The notes under the pieces were generated by a model. It was not told the origin of the DNA, searched no databases, and saw nothing but the letters and a program-made list of their open reading frames with translations. From UBA1764 sp045616685 (GTDB lineage: Bacteria > Bacillota > Clostridia > Peptostreptococcales > Anaerovoracaceae), in NCBI GenBank assembly GCA_045616685.1, contig JAZLHF010000012.1, forward strand, positions 1 to 52,483: a stretch of 52,483 bases of DNA, given 5' to 3'. Below, piece after piece: positions 44,601-52,440 of the stretch. The position numbers and the translations under genes are program-made. The first letter of the stretch is position 1; each line of letters opens with the position of its first letter.

Positions 44601-47600
44601 TAACTTTTGCAAAAAGAGCATAATTACCAACTTCTATTGGAGCATTTGCAAGGGCTGTATCATACCCGCCGTCTATTACAGGTTTATATGTAAATGTTAT
44701 TGATGCGCTGTCCCCAAATTTTGTTTTAATATCACTCACATCAGCTACAGTTGGGTTAACTGCTGTTCCGCTGAAAGTAATTGAAGCAGGCAAACTTACT
44801 AAACCTTCAAGGTCGGTTTTTACTACATCAGCTTTAACAATCTGGTATCCGAGCCATACCTGTTCAACATTACCAGCAAATATATAATTGCCTGCACAAC
44901 TATAGTTTCCTTTAAGTACCCCAATAGTTAATCCACCATGACTGCCGCCTGTTATTGTAAGACCTATACCAGTATTTTCCTTAGGGCCATAGACGAGTTC
45001 ATCTCCCTCGACTACATTTGTAAATTCGGCTTTTAGTATAATCTCCTTTCCACAATAAGTATACTTTCCATCTACAGGGCACGGTTTAAATTCGCTTTCT
45101 CCTTCAAATTTGTAATACCATGTAACCCCAAGCTCTCTTCGTTTTATTTCAAAATCTGCCGACTTTGATCCTGTATGGCCATATAGTGCACCATCTCCTG
45201 TTTCATCATCTTCGTATGTAAATGTTACTTTATACTTTCCGACATTTCTAGGAGCTGTCTCAGATGGATTATATGTAGTGCCATCTCTTCCTTCGTACGT
45301 AATTGTCCATTTTTTGCCTGTAGCGGCTTCGGATGGTTTGTAAGGTGCATCTTCCTTAAATCCATATTTAAGTTCTAAAGAATTCCCATAAGTGATTTCT
45401 TGAACTCCAGTAATCTCATTATCGTCAGCATCAGTAATTACGATATCATCTGATACATCGGTCTTATCGACTAAAGTAATAGTTATGTCAACATCCGCAT
45501 TGTTGAAGTTTTTACTACCGCAAGTAACAGTGATAGTAGCACTATCATCTTTTGCTGCCGAAGTTCCGAGAGCAAGTGTTTTGTTCGTTCCATCTACTAT
45601 AAATTTATCAGCACTGCCATCCTTAAGAACAACGCCTTCAATAGATGTGAATGGTTCTCCATCCCATCCAGTCCAAGCTGTAAGGTTCTCTACAGTTATT
45701 GACATCGGATTATGATTTCCATAATAAATCGATGTTGTTCCAGTTGGGGCTGGAGATATAGTACCTTTGCTAATGGTAAATGGAGATGCTTTCGAGGCAT
45801 CCGTATCCCATTCTATTATGTATAAATTTTTATATTCATCAGGTACAGCATAGTTTAGAGGAGTTATATAATACTTCCCGACACCAACATCTGCGAAAGA
45901 TTTACCTTCTTCTATCGTAATTACTTGATCTGTTTCATAGTCTACATATGTATAAGCAAAATCGGGCCAAATTTCCCAGAAGGTATCCATTCCCACTATT
46001 TCGGGATAACCAGGCCAATTCTCATACGGCCAAGCTCCATAGTCATAATCTGCAAAAGTTGGAGCCAAAACAATTTTTTTAGGGTTCACTTTTACAGTGT
46101 ATGTTTTATAAAGGCTCATACCGGAAAATATTCCGTAAGCAGCATCTTCATTCACGGTAAATACTAGCTTAACTTGAACTTCTCCATCTTCGTTAGGTTT
46201 TTGCATTTCGCTACCTTCTGCAACAGTAATTGTGCCCGGATAAGCATGCTCGCCAGAAGTTGCCTTAGGAGTATTTTCGCCGCCATTTTGAATTGTAAAA
46301 AGATTAGTATTTATTGTTCCATATTCTTGATCAGATTTAACTGTTACATATTTATCCCATTCTAGGCTGAGCGAGTCAGGTTTTACTTTGAACTCACCCA
46401 ACTCGGTCAAAGGAAAATCAGTACCAGGATTATTTATGGAAACTTTTATGTTATAGAAATCTATATCTTCAGGATTAAGCTCTTTATTAAAGACAAGTTT
46501 TAAAGAGCCATTATCCACAGTGACATCAAGCATTTCTTCTTCATAGGTGAATGGTTCCCACTCCCATGAAACATTTAAGTAATATCCTGCAGAAGATAAC
46601 GTACTTAAACCAAGTTCTTCTTCGAATTGATCAAATATTTTAAATGGGACATATTTTTCAGTGTCGTTTTCATCATTAAAAGGAACAAACACTGAAAGTG
46701 TTTCAGTTGAAGTAATCTCTGTTGTTCCATCTTCTCTATAGAATTTTGCGCTTGTTGGAACAGAATCATGAACTACTTTGATTGTTGTTGAAACATATCC
46801 ACCTGTTTTAGAGCAATCCGACTTACCTTCTATAGGGGCAGCCATAACTGTATAGTCACCAGCTTTGGCGTCTTTTTTAACAGTAAGAATACCCTCAGAA
46901 ACATAAAGTCCGGTCGCCTCTTCTTCTTCCATTTCATCGTCTATCCCGAAAATACAGTGCCAATCAACTAATGATGTTATGTCTTTCTCACTTGTCGAGA
47001 TCGCTTTGATTGTATAAGTATGGTCGTTATCCTCTAAGCTTCCTTTAACAGTAACTGATGATACTGATTCTCCTTCGTCGTCAGTAATAGAAATACTGTT
47101 AATTTTTGGTAGAGCACCAACAACAGATAACTCTGTAGTGGCAGACCAATCAACAGTAAATTCTTCAACAGCAGACACGCCTATTTTGTTCTGATATTCA
47201 GAATAAATTGAAAAAGATACATCCCCTGACTCAGCGCTTTCTTTAACAATGTAGGCAAAACAATACACATCTTTCGAACTTGATGCTGATATTTCTTCAC
47301 TATTAGGACAGGTAATACTAATAATATCGAATCCATCCGTATTTCTATTAGCTAATAGTGTCGCAGCATCTTCTATATCTACCAACCCTTGTCCGTTCTT
47401 AAAAGGTGTGCCAGTCATAGCCTCGCTATCGCCCGTATATTTATCAAATGTTGATTCATCATATTGCAATGCAATATTACAAATATTAAAGTTTAAGTCT
47501 GTTGCTTTCTTATTTTCAACAGTTAGATATGCAAAAATAATATCGCCCTCTTCTACTTCCGTTACTTCGCTTACTACATTATGAGTAGTGGTAGCATCAT

Positions 47601-47712
47601 AGGAGTAGAGTTTAACTGTTACAGCAAAATCGGAATCAGCAGCGAAGACTGAAAAATTGAAAGAGCTCAACAATATTGTTGTTATGAGCAAAATTGATAA
47701 TACTTTTTTCAT
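41641..47712 (-). CDS. Giant SLH-anchored surface protein with cohesin-like and YDG/MBG repeat domains
   Basis: 2023 residues. Signal peptide MKKVLSILLITTILLSSFNF with cleavage near FAA-DS. Residues ~27-190 form a cohesin-like beta sandwich (EVEEGDIIFAYLTVENKKAT, NIALQYDESTFD). Many Ig-like repeats follow; residues near 1057 (VTSREWNGATDVTG) and 1570 (LSNKEYDGTNTVEEY) are YDG-type domains, and MBG-like ones are interspersed. Near 1765-1843 is a GKFSISNDRAKKNQKVIITV motif (InlB/Flg_new-like). Three SLH domains close the protein from about 1845 (FIDVDANKYYYDAVLWAYEN, each with TRAQVVTFLYR). SLH domains bind pyruvylated wall polymer, so this is a wall-displayed adhesin or scaffold. RBS GAAGGAAAA precedes the ATG. 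Confidence 0.9.
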   Translation of the reverse strand: MKKVLSILLITTILLSSFNFSVFAADSDFAVTVKLYSYDATTTHNVVSEVTEVEEGDIIFAYLTVENKKATDLNFNICNIALQYDESTFDKYTGDSEAMTGTPFKNGQGLVDIEDAATLLANRNTDGFDIISITCPNSEEISASSSKDVYCFAYIVKESAESGDVSFSIYSEYQNKIGVSAVEEFTVDWSATTELSVVGALPKINSISITDDEGESVSSVTVKGSLEDNDHTYTIKAISTSEKDITSLVDWHCIFGIDDEMEEEEATGLYVSEGILTVKKDAKAGDYTVMAAPIEGKSDCSKTGGYVSTTIKVVHDSVPTSAKFYREDGTTEITSTETLSVFVPFNDENDTEKYVPFKIFDQFEEELGLSTLSSAGYYLNVSWEWEPFTYEEEMLDVTVDNGSLKLVFNKELNPEDIDFYNIKVSINNPGTDFPLTELGEFKVKPDSLSLEWDKYVTVKSDQEYGTINTNLFTIQNGGENTPKATSGEHAYPGTITVAEGSEMQKPNEDGEVQVKLVFTVNEDAAYGIFSGMSLYKTYTVKVNPKKIVLAPTFADYDYGAWPYENWPGYPEIVGMDTFWEIWPDFAYTYVDYETDQVITIEEGKSFADVGVGKYYITPLNYAVPDEYKNLYIIEWDTDASKASPFTISKGTISPAPTGTTSIYYGNHNPMSITVENLTAWTGWDGEPFTSIEGVVLKDGSADKFIVDGTNKTLALGTSAAKDDSATITVTCGSKNFNNADVDITITLVDKTDVSDDIVITDADDNEITGVQEITYGNSLELKYGFKEDAPYKPSEAATGKKWTITYEGRDGTTYNPSETAPRNVGKYKVTFTYEDDETGDGALYGHTGSKSADFEIKRRELGVTWYYKFEGESEFKPCPVDGKYTYCGKEIILKAEFTNVVEGDELVYGPKENTGIGLTITGGSHGGLTIGVLKGNYSCAGNYIFAGNVEQVWLGYQIVKADVVKTDLEGLVSLPASITFSGTAVNPTVADVSDIKTKFGDSASITFTYKPVIDGGYDTALANAPIEVGNYALFAKVNDSTYYNNNEVLITDFEITPKEITVALDTSGVTSREWNGATDVTGTTLTLTGVYTGYAPCITADYAWTSAAVGTNTIMASNIKFDADADEAGVNKNYTLKQPEGGKLTADAPNEVSITKKTKGADSTTPITASANITLFYQSTERTITLSDFTLTNAPDDTSELKIEGLTLKSVAKGSGDETDTIVNSVTEKTITFNTAQVGNKANFTAILESNNYADINATITITMVNVEFVVAKDGSTETATFDNAVSLDAEKEVYGNTWADIVKSYNSTLTAQIDGTKDSNPTFTFYVTPDGGEEVQMSGSPNAGEYTVTLKYTGQILTNTYTNVVVASGTITIDKATPTADLFSYTEPLYLEYISDEDANALNYCFSTDITELDGEYVPYYKGTNPERLKDIVLIHAGEYELGLDVNETTNYTEAAIYFDTIYVNPKTLTISGEPTALTGTYNANNQNLITDTSGCTFDTTNGKIVYCLTEDGDYSDTIPTKKDAGEYTVYYKIVSTNANGDYKDTEPASVTANIAKFDLPPEIDSSKLSNKEYDGTNTVEEYALSIYFYSTSKPGTPPEQPQATATFAWEGVDAGTSTVKATDIALTSDWTKNYKLTKTSLTGVIPENNDEIVKAKIVRLGFDESYLYTTKYEDLTSVLAYGQATTDPGESVTVKWYTDNTYTTEVTATDAIGTSAGTKTLYAKIVDSSGLKNHVVGEKETFEVSVELTAQQSRPDAPSAKKTIFANSTEHGKFSISNDRAKKNQKVIITVTPDSGYVVSSITVVDKNGEYLDVDTITKNSKYSFVANGLKTYVTVKFKLAETDNPFIDVDANKYYYDAVLWAYENGITSGLTAYTFGPNVSCSRAQVVTFLWRAAGCPSPSLSTCAFTDVEAGSYYEQAVLWAVEHGITTGTSATTFSPDDTVTRAQVVTFLYRTVGSKAVATSLAFSDVDPDKYYANAVSWAVAEGITTGTSANTFSPDDDCTRAQIVTFLYRFFGLNK

Positions 47713-47767
47713 AATATGTTTTCCTTCTATTAAAATTGCTTTACATTAGGTGTTATAAGAATAAGGA

Positions 47768-48496
47768 TTAAGAAATAGGAAGAAAATCACTAATCCAAAC
47801 TTCCATTTTCAAAATCTCTAGAGCATCATATGAAGTTATATTCCCATCAAAATCAACATCTCCTGCAATCCTATTGTTTCCTTTTAATTCGGCACCTTCA
47901 ATCCAAACAACTTCCTTTAATATTGCTAATGCATCATAGCTATTTGCTAATCCATCAGAGCTTCCATCAGCATTTCCAATACTAATTTGCGAAATAGTTG
48001 TTCCTTTTGGGGCATATCCCATTTGTATTTTCTTAGGGAAACCTTCTGCTTGGCTTGTGATTAAAACAGTTATATCAATTGGGCTTGTTGCTTCTGTTAT
48101 ATCTGCAGGATAAACAACAAAAGAATCTCCATTACTATATTGATTAATATATTTAATAACATTGCTTGATGTTGGAGTTGCCTCTATCCCCGTATACATC
48201 AAAACGATGTATTGATCATCTGCTAAGGCATTTTCAAATGTAATCGTGCATTTTACAGCACCATCAAACACTCTCGCATATTTTGCAGGTGTACCAGAAG
48301 TAATCTGCACTGTTTTTGTATCAGCTTGATAGCCCATTTCTTTTGCAAGGCTCTGTAATTTTACATGAACGCCTGATGGAACAGATTTCATATAAAATCC
48401 GCCCTCTGCAAGTTTCGAATCTGCACCAAATGCTACTGCAGTAAAACAAGCAAGCAAAAGGCATATGCTTAGTGTTAAACAAATTATTTTCTTCAT
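47768..48496 (-). CDS. Secreted protein with C-terminal type-I dockerin
   Basis: 242 residues. Signal peptide MKKIICLTLSICLLLACFTA with AFG-AD site. Residues ~25-170 are beta-rich and of unknown family. The last ~65 residues hold two EF-hand-like loops, each followed by a matching helix: ADGSSDGLANSYDALAILK and DVDFDGNITSYDALEILK. Calcium ligands D-x-D-x-D and D12 are intact in the second; the first has Ser at position 3. Both have Ser-Tyr at recognition positions 10-11, a symmetrical pair as in dual-binding dockerins. The gene lies 15 bases downstream of a cohesin-SLH gene (AAGGAAGGA before its ATG), so the cohesin partner is probably that one. Confidence 0.88.
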   Translation of the reverse strand: MKKIICLTLSICLLLACFTAVAFGADSKLAEGGFYMKSVPSGVHVKLQSLAKEMGYQADTKTVQITSGTPAKYARVFDGAVKCTITFENALADDQYIVLMYTGIEATPTSSNVIKYINQYSNGDSFVVYPADITEATSPIDITVLITSQAEGFPKKIQMGYAPKGTTISQISIGNADGSSDGLANSYDALAILKEVVWIEGAELKGNNRIAGDVDFDGNITSYDALEILKMEVWISDFLPIS

Positions 48497-48511
48497 AGCA
48501 TTCCTTCCTTT

Positions 48512-49699
48512 CTACTTGCTATAGCTTTCTAAGTAGCCTACTAAAATCTTTGCTATCTGGGCTCTTGTTGCATTTCCTTCAGGGCCAAGTGTTGTTGCGG
48601 TTGTTCCGCTGATAATCTTGTTATAATAGCCCCAGTACATTGCCGGCTTTGCCCACGAAGCAATACTTGCACTATCGGTAAATGAACTATTATATACTCG
48701 AGTAAGTATAAGTTCTTGTCCGCTTTGCCCTCCGGAATATCCAAAGAGCATCTTCATTGCTTCTTGCCTTGTTATATATTTTTCGGGATCAAATGTCGTT
48801 TGACTTGTTCCGTTAATATACTTGTTTGCATAGCCCCAAGAAATTGCCTTCTTAAATTCGAGGGACTGTGAATCTATATCTTTAAAAGGAGTATTTATTT
48901 CTATTTCTGGCGAGCCTGCTATTCTGTATAGAACAGTTATAAACTGGGCTCTTGAAATCGGTTGGTCGGGTTTAAAAATTCCATTGCCGTATCCGCCAAA
49001 AATTTTAAGCTGTACTGCACGTTCTATGTAACTTGCTGCCCAATGTCCAACGGTATCTGTAAAGCTTACTTCGGTTGGCCCGATTACTATAACTCCCGGA
49101 GTGTCTTCGCCACCTGTTGGAGTCGTTGGCTTTGTAGGATCTTCTGGAGTAGTCGGTTCGGTCGGAGTTGTTGGCTCGCTTGGAGTCGTTGGCTCTGTCG
49201 GTTGAGTCGGCTCGCTTGGAGTATCTGTTATAAGCTTTGCACCAGTTACAGAAAAAGGAATATCATTACTATCAGCATCGCCAACCAATAATTCACTTAG
49301 CGTGAAATCCATTTTTGAAACATCTTGCAATGCTTTCATTTGGAATGTCCAAACAACCCCATTGGTGTTTAGTTCATTAATTGAAATTAATGCAGTTGGA
49401 ACGCCATTCGCATAATCTGTGTTAGCTAAATACATATCTGCACTGCTGAATGTTTCTCCAATTTCTGCGGTTTGGCATTGCATTACACTGGTGTCAAAGC
49501 CAAGCGTAAATTGCATTGCGCTAAACCCTGGGTTGCCGGATATGTTTACTGTGACAGTAAATGTGTCTCCAGCCTTTGGCATATTTGTTGGAGCTTTTAC
49601 TTCGATTACTGTCCCTGCCGCAAATGCTGAACAAGGAATCAAGATCGAAAGCAAGCATACAAGCAAAAGCCGCACTATTTTCCTTTTGTGCGTTTGCAT
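48512..49699 (-). CDS. Cohesin-SLH anchoring protein
   Basis: 395 residues from ATG 49697-49699 (AAAGGAG upstream). Signal peptide to AFA-AG. Residues ~28-155 form a cohesin domain (MPKAGDTFTVTVNISGN, MQFTLGFDTSVMQC, VVWTFQMKAL, LVGDADSNDI). A Pro/Thr linker (PTEPTTPSEPTTPTEPTTP) leads to three SLH domains, starting FTDTVGHWAASYIERAVQLK, FKDIDSQSLEFKKAISWGYA and FTDSASIASWAKPAMYWGYY. The SLH part holds it on the wall and the cohesin captures a dockerin; domain order is as in single-cohesin anchoring proteins of clostridial cellulosomes (SdbA/OlpB class). The dockerin protein is next in the operon. Confidence 0.92.
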   Translation of the reverse strand: MQTHKRKIVRLLLVCLLSILIPCSAFAAGTVIEVKAPTNMPKAGDTFTVTVNISGNPGFSAMQFTLGFDTSVMQCQTAEIGETFSSADMYLANTDYANGVPTALISINELNTNGVVWTFQMKALQDVSKMDFTLSELLVGDADSNDIPFSVTGAKLITDTPSEPTQPTEPTTPSEPTTPTEPTTPEDPTKPTTPTGGEDTPGVIVIGPTEVSFTDTVGHWAASYIERAVQLKIFGGYGNGIFKPDQPISRAQFITVLYRIAGSPEIEINTPFKDIDSQSLEFKKAISWGYANKYINGTSQTTFDPEKYITRQEAMKMLFGYSGGQSGQELILTRVYNSSFTDSASIASWAKPAMYWGYYNKIISGTTATTLGPEGNATRAQIAKILVGYLESYSK

Positions 49700-49730
49700 T
49701 TTTTCTCCTTTCAAGTATTCATGTATGTAA

Positions 49731-49739
49731 ATTATGCCA
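49731..49739 (-). promoter_or_regulatory. Extended -10 promoter of the surface operon
   Basis: Minus strand TGGCATAAT, then TTACAT as at the addA promoter. Transcription should start near 49724. A tiny frame (ATG AAT ACT TGA) begins at that point, then AAAGGAG and the true ATG follow. Confidence 0.5.
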
Positions 49740-49744
49740 AAACT

Positions 49745-49767
49745 GCGCACCGAGTTATTCGGTACGC
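49745..49767 (-). promoter_or_regulatory. Inverted repeat overlapping the -35 area of the surface operon
   Basis: GCGCACCGA (49745-49753) and TCGGTACGC (49759-49767) pair with one mismatch around a five-base loop. It covers 6-28 bases upstream of the CATAAT box, where a repressor or activator might bind, since no -35 hexamer is seen. Confidence 0.35.
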
Positions 49768-49814
49768 TTTTGGTTCCGTATATACTTATACACTATACAT
49801 TTTATTCCATAATT

Positions 49815-49822
49815 GGGGGGGG
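49815..49822. repeat. Run of eight G between divergent surface gene promoters
   Basis: GGGGGGGG on the plus strand, in an AT-rich intergenic region. It lies 18 bases upstream of the -35 box of the lipase-like gene and about 76 bases upstream of the other promoter's -10. Confidence 0.8.
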
Positions 49823-49840
49823 TGTCAAGGATGTTAATAT

Positions 49841-49869
49841 TTGGTATTTTGCTTTAAATGGTATATAAT
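49841..49869 (+). promoter_or_regulatory. Promoter of the lipase-like gene
   Basis: -35 TTGGTA (49841-49846), 17-base spacer, -10 TATAAT (49864-49869). Start near 49876, leader about 30 bases with GAGG six bases before the ATG. Confidence 0.6.
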
Positions 49870-49905
49870 ATCAAGTACTATAAATATCTTTATTTTGAGG
49901 CGAAT

Positions 49906-52332
49906 ATGAAAATTCTGAAAAAGTCTTTATCTTACTTATTAATAGTTGCTATGTTGATGGGCCTTTTTGGCACAGCCGTTTTTGCCGATTCTGAAATTAC
50001 TGGCGAATATATAGGCGCTGACGACAAAGCTTACGATTTAATTAGCGGATATTATTATTCAGCAGCTTCCATAGCAACAGATAATTGTTTTTCTAATTAT
50101 TATATAAAGTTCTATTATTCTGATGGTTTGTTTTCGGGCGATTCGACAGAATATAACGAGCATCTTGCAACGATGTCATTAAATTTGGCGATTGCGGGCC
50201 TGAGATCTCGCTATAGTGACGATCTTGAGTATATGCATACTGTGCTTCGAGAAATGTTTGCTGAAATCGGATGCAAAGATGAAAGCATGTATTTTAACAA
50301 TGATTCGCTTACAGAATCTCTGGAAGATTCTATTGCTTTTGGAGTTGCTAATAAAAAGCTTTGTTATGCTGACGGGACAGAAACCGGAGAAATTCTGGTT
50401 CCTGTTTCAATTCGTGGTGGCGGATATACATTTGAGTGGATTAACAATTTTACTATAGGACACTCGGGCGAAGCGTCCGGGTTTGCGGCAGCTACTGACA
50501 AAGTATATGCCCAGCTTTTAGAATATTTAAAAGAATATAATCTTGTAGACGATCAATTTAACTTAAATGAAAATGTAAAGCTTTGGATAACTGGTTATTC
50601 AAGAGGCGGCGCTGTTGCAAATTTACTTGCGAAAAGATTAGTAGATGACTTCGGAGCTGATGCAATATATGCTTATACTTCCGAAGCGCCTATGGGCGGA
50701 GCAGAATCTGAAATTAAAACAGATTACAACTGCATTTTTAATCTCATTAATTATGCGGATATTGTTCCTCGCATTGCTCCGGCTGGAATGGGATTCATTC
50801 GCTACGGACAGGACGTCATAATTACGCCTACAGACGATTCATATGATGCTAAAAAAGCTCTCATGGACAAACAGCTTGCGCTGATAGCTATGAATGGTCA
50901 ATATAATGGCGATGATAAAGTTTATGATGACAACTTTATTCTTGCTAAAGCCAGTCAGGATATGGGCAGCTCGGGAACACTGATTAATGCTTATCTTAGC
51001 GGCAAAGAGATTAGCTTAGATAGTTTTATCAGTCCTATTACCAATCATACGCACAGAGGAAACGCCAATGTGTTTAAGGGTGATTGGATTGGATCACTTG
51101 TCGCACAGTTTCAAGCCTGGGTAGTTGAAAATAGGGAGATGTATGCAAACGATGGCTATACTATAGCAACAAATCACCCCGGCATAGAGGATACTGTTGG
51201 ATTTGGGATAGGTGCATATTTTTCTATGAGCCCTTCTGAAGCATCTGGCGTGCTTGACGTTTTAGGAGATAATTTACTTGATTGTTTGTTAGATGAATTC
51301 CCTAAATTTTCACTCACAACTACAAGCATACTTAATGTTCCGACCATAATTACGGGCTGGGAAAATAGAAGTGCCAAGAATAAGGAGAGCTTTTTATCAC
51401 AACTTTGGACTGTCTTAGATAATACCGGGATTTTTGAAGAATCAACAGTTTTAACAGAGCTTAAACCTCAGATAAAGCAGGCATGGCCAACCGTTGGAGA
51501 TATGCTATTAACTTTCGTTTCTAACGATTATATCTATGGCCCAGAGTCTTATGCATCTGATTATGGATATGCTGATGCTAAGGCGAATTATAATATGGTG
51601 TTCATAGGTACAATTATTGAAAATGCAAGTACCTTACTTAACGAGCATGATTTCTTAATAAATCTTGCATGGGTAAGGAGTGCTGACAGTTGGTATGCAC
51701 CAGATTTTAAAGGTGATGAAAGTGACATATCAACAGATGCATGGAAAATTTATTCGCTGGATGCTCCGACAGGAAAATGCAACGCCGGGCTTTTAACTGA
51801 CAATGTTTCGACTACCCAAGAAATTTTACCGGGGAGCGAAGTTATTTTAGATGTTGATACCGCTAACGGAGAAGCTATTTTTTATAAAATAGATGATCTT
51901 AATGATGCGACAGATGACAATGCTTCTTACAGCTTATATCAACATCATATTGTTCTTGATAGTACTAAAGATACTGAATATAAGATTAGTGCTTATGCAA
52001 ATTTTAGAGGATGTTTTTCAAAGACTATAGAATGCTGCGTTTGCGCAACCAATTTTACTGGAGACTGCCACCTTGGACGAGTATGGATGACCTCGCAAGA
52101 TTTAAAATTTAAGATTAATCCTCTGCTCCTTTTAAAATCTTCTAAGCCGGAAATAATAGTCAGTGTTTATAGCACTGATAAATTTATTAAAAATTTACAC
52201 TATGCAAATATCGACGAGAACTCTTTGAGATGTTCTGTCAGAATGTTAGAAGGGACAGACTATACTTATAAGATTTTCTTACTTGATGGTACAAATAAAA
52301 TTCCCATTTCCCCTTCTTGGAGCAGTGAATAA
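49906..52332 (+). CDS. Secreted class-3-lipase/Mbeg1-like alpha/beta hydrolase
   Basis: 808 residues from ATG 49906, chosen over an earlier ATG because of its signal peptide (MKILKKSLSYLLIVAMLMGL, site FA-DS). The nucleophile elbow GYSRGGAVANLLAKRL near residue 228 is the class-3 lipase/Mbeg1-type serine motif. Downstream SEAPMGGAES and NLINYADIVPRIAP with an Asp after a strand are typical for the acid-His region; a His is in ITNHTHRGN near residue 381. The rest, including a middle helical stretch and a C-terminal beta-rich ~200 residues, has no recognised domain and no dockerin or SLH module. Probably acts outside the cell on lipid or peptide esters. Expressed divergently from the cohesin-SLH operon. 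Confidence 0.82.
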   Translation: MKILKKSLSYLLIVAMLMGLFGTAVFADSEITGEYIGADDKAYDLISGYYYSAASIATDNCFSNYYIKFYYSDGLFSGDSTEYNEHLATMSLNLAIAGLRSRYSDDLEYMHTVLREMFAEIGCKDESMYFNNDSLTESLEDSIAFGVANKKLCYADGTETGEILVPVSIRGGGYTFEWINNFTIGHSGEASGFAAATDKVYAQLLEYLKEYNLVDDQFNLNENVKLWITGYSRGGAVANLLAKRLVDDFGADAIYAYTSEAPMGGAESEIKTDYNCIFNLINYADIVPRIAPAGMGFIRYGQDVIITPTDDSYDAKKALMDKQLALIAMNGQYNGDDKVYDDNFILAKASQDMGSSGTLINAYLSGKEISLDSFISPITNHTHRGNANVFKGDWIGSLVAQFQAWVVENREMYANDGYTIATNHPGIEDTVGFGIGAYFSMSPSEASGVLDVLGDNLLDCLLDEFPKFSLTTTSILNVPTIITGWENRSAKNKESFLSQLWTVLDNTGIFEESTVLTELKPQIKQAWPTVGDMLLTFVSNDYIYGPESYASDYGYADAKANYNMVFIGTIIENASTLLNEHDFLINLAWVRSADSWYAPDFKGDESDISTDAWKIYSLDAPTGKCNAGLLTDNVSTTQEILPGSEVILDVDTANGEAIFYKIDDLNDATDDNASYSLYQHHIVLDSTKDTEYKISAYANFRGCFSKTIECCVCATNFTGDCHLGRVWMTSQDLKFKINPLLLLKSSKPEIIVSVYSTDKFIKNLHYANIDENSLRCSVRMLEGTDYTYKIFLLDGTNKIPISPSWSSE

Positions 52333-52414
52333 TTACATTAAAAAACGGCCTTCCGACTTTATTAGTGGGCAAGATTTTTGACAGATTCTGAAAGAATTTG
52401 GAAGAATTTTCCCC

Positions 52415-52440
52415 GGCATTGGTGGGCGGCATTGGTGGGC
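52415..52440. repeat. Tandem 13-bp repeat GGCATTGGTGGGC
   Basis: Two exact adjacent copies (52415-52427 and 52428-52440). A related ATTAGTGGGC sits at 52361-52370, so the decamer ATT(A/G)GTGGGC occurs three times in 80 bases. A ribosome-site-like AAAGGAG at 52460-52466 hints that another plus-strand gene begins just past the window edge. Confidence 0.75.

Noticed and set aside
42000..47000. Repeated segments in the giant surface gene, considered as mobile or recombination repeats
   Set aside because: They fit degenerate Ig-like and SLH domain repeats in a continuous frame; no long identical DNA repeats were seen.
49130..49215. Repetitive DNA in the cohesin-SLH gene, considered as a CRISPR or tandem array
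   Set aside because: It codes for a Pro/Thr/Glu linker in frame, with repeats of 6-9 bases and no spacers.
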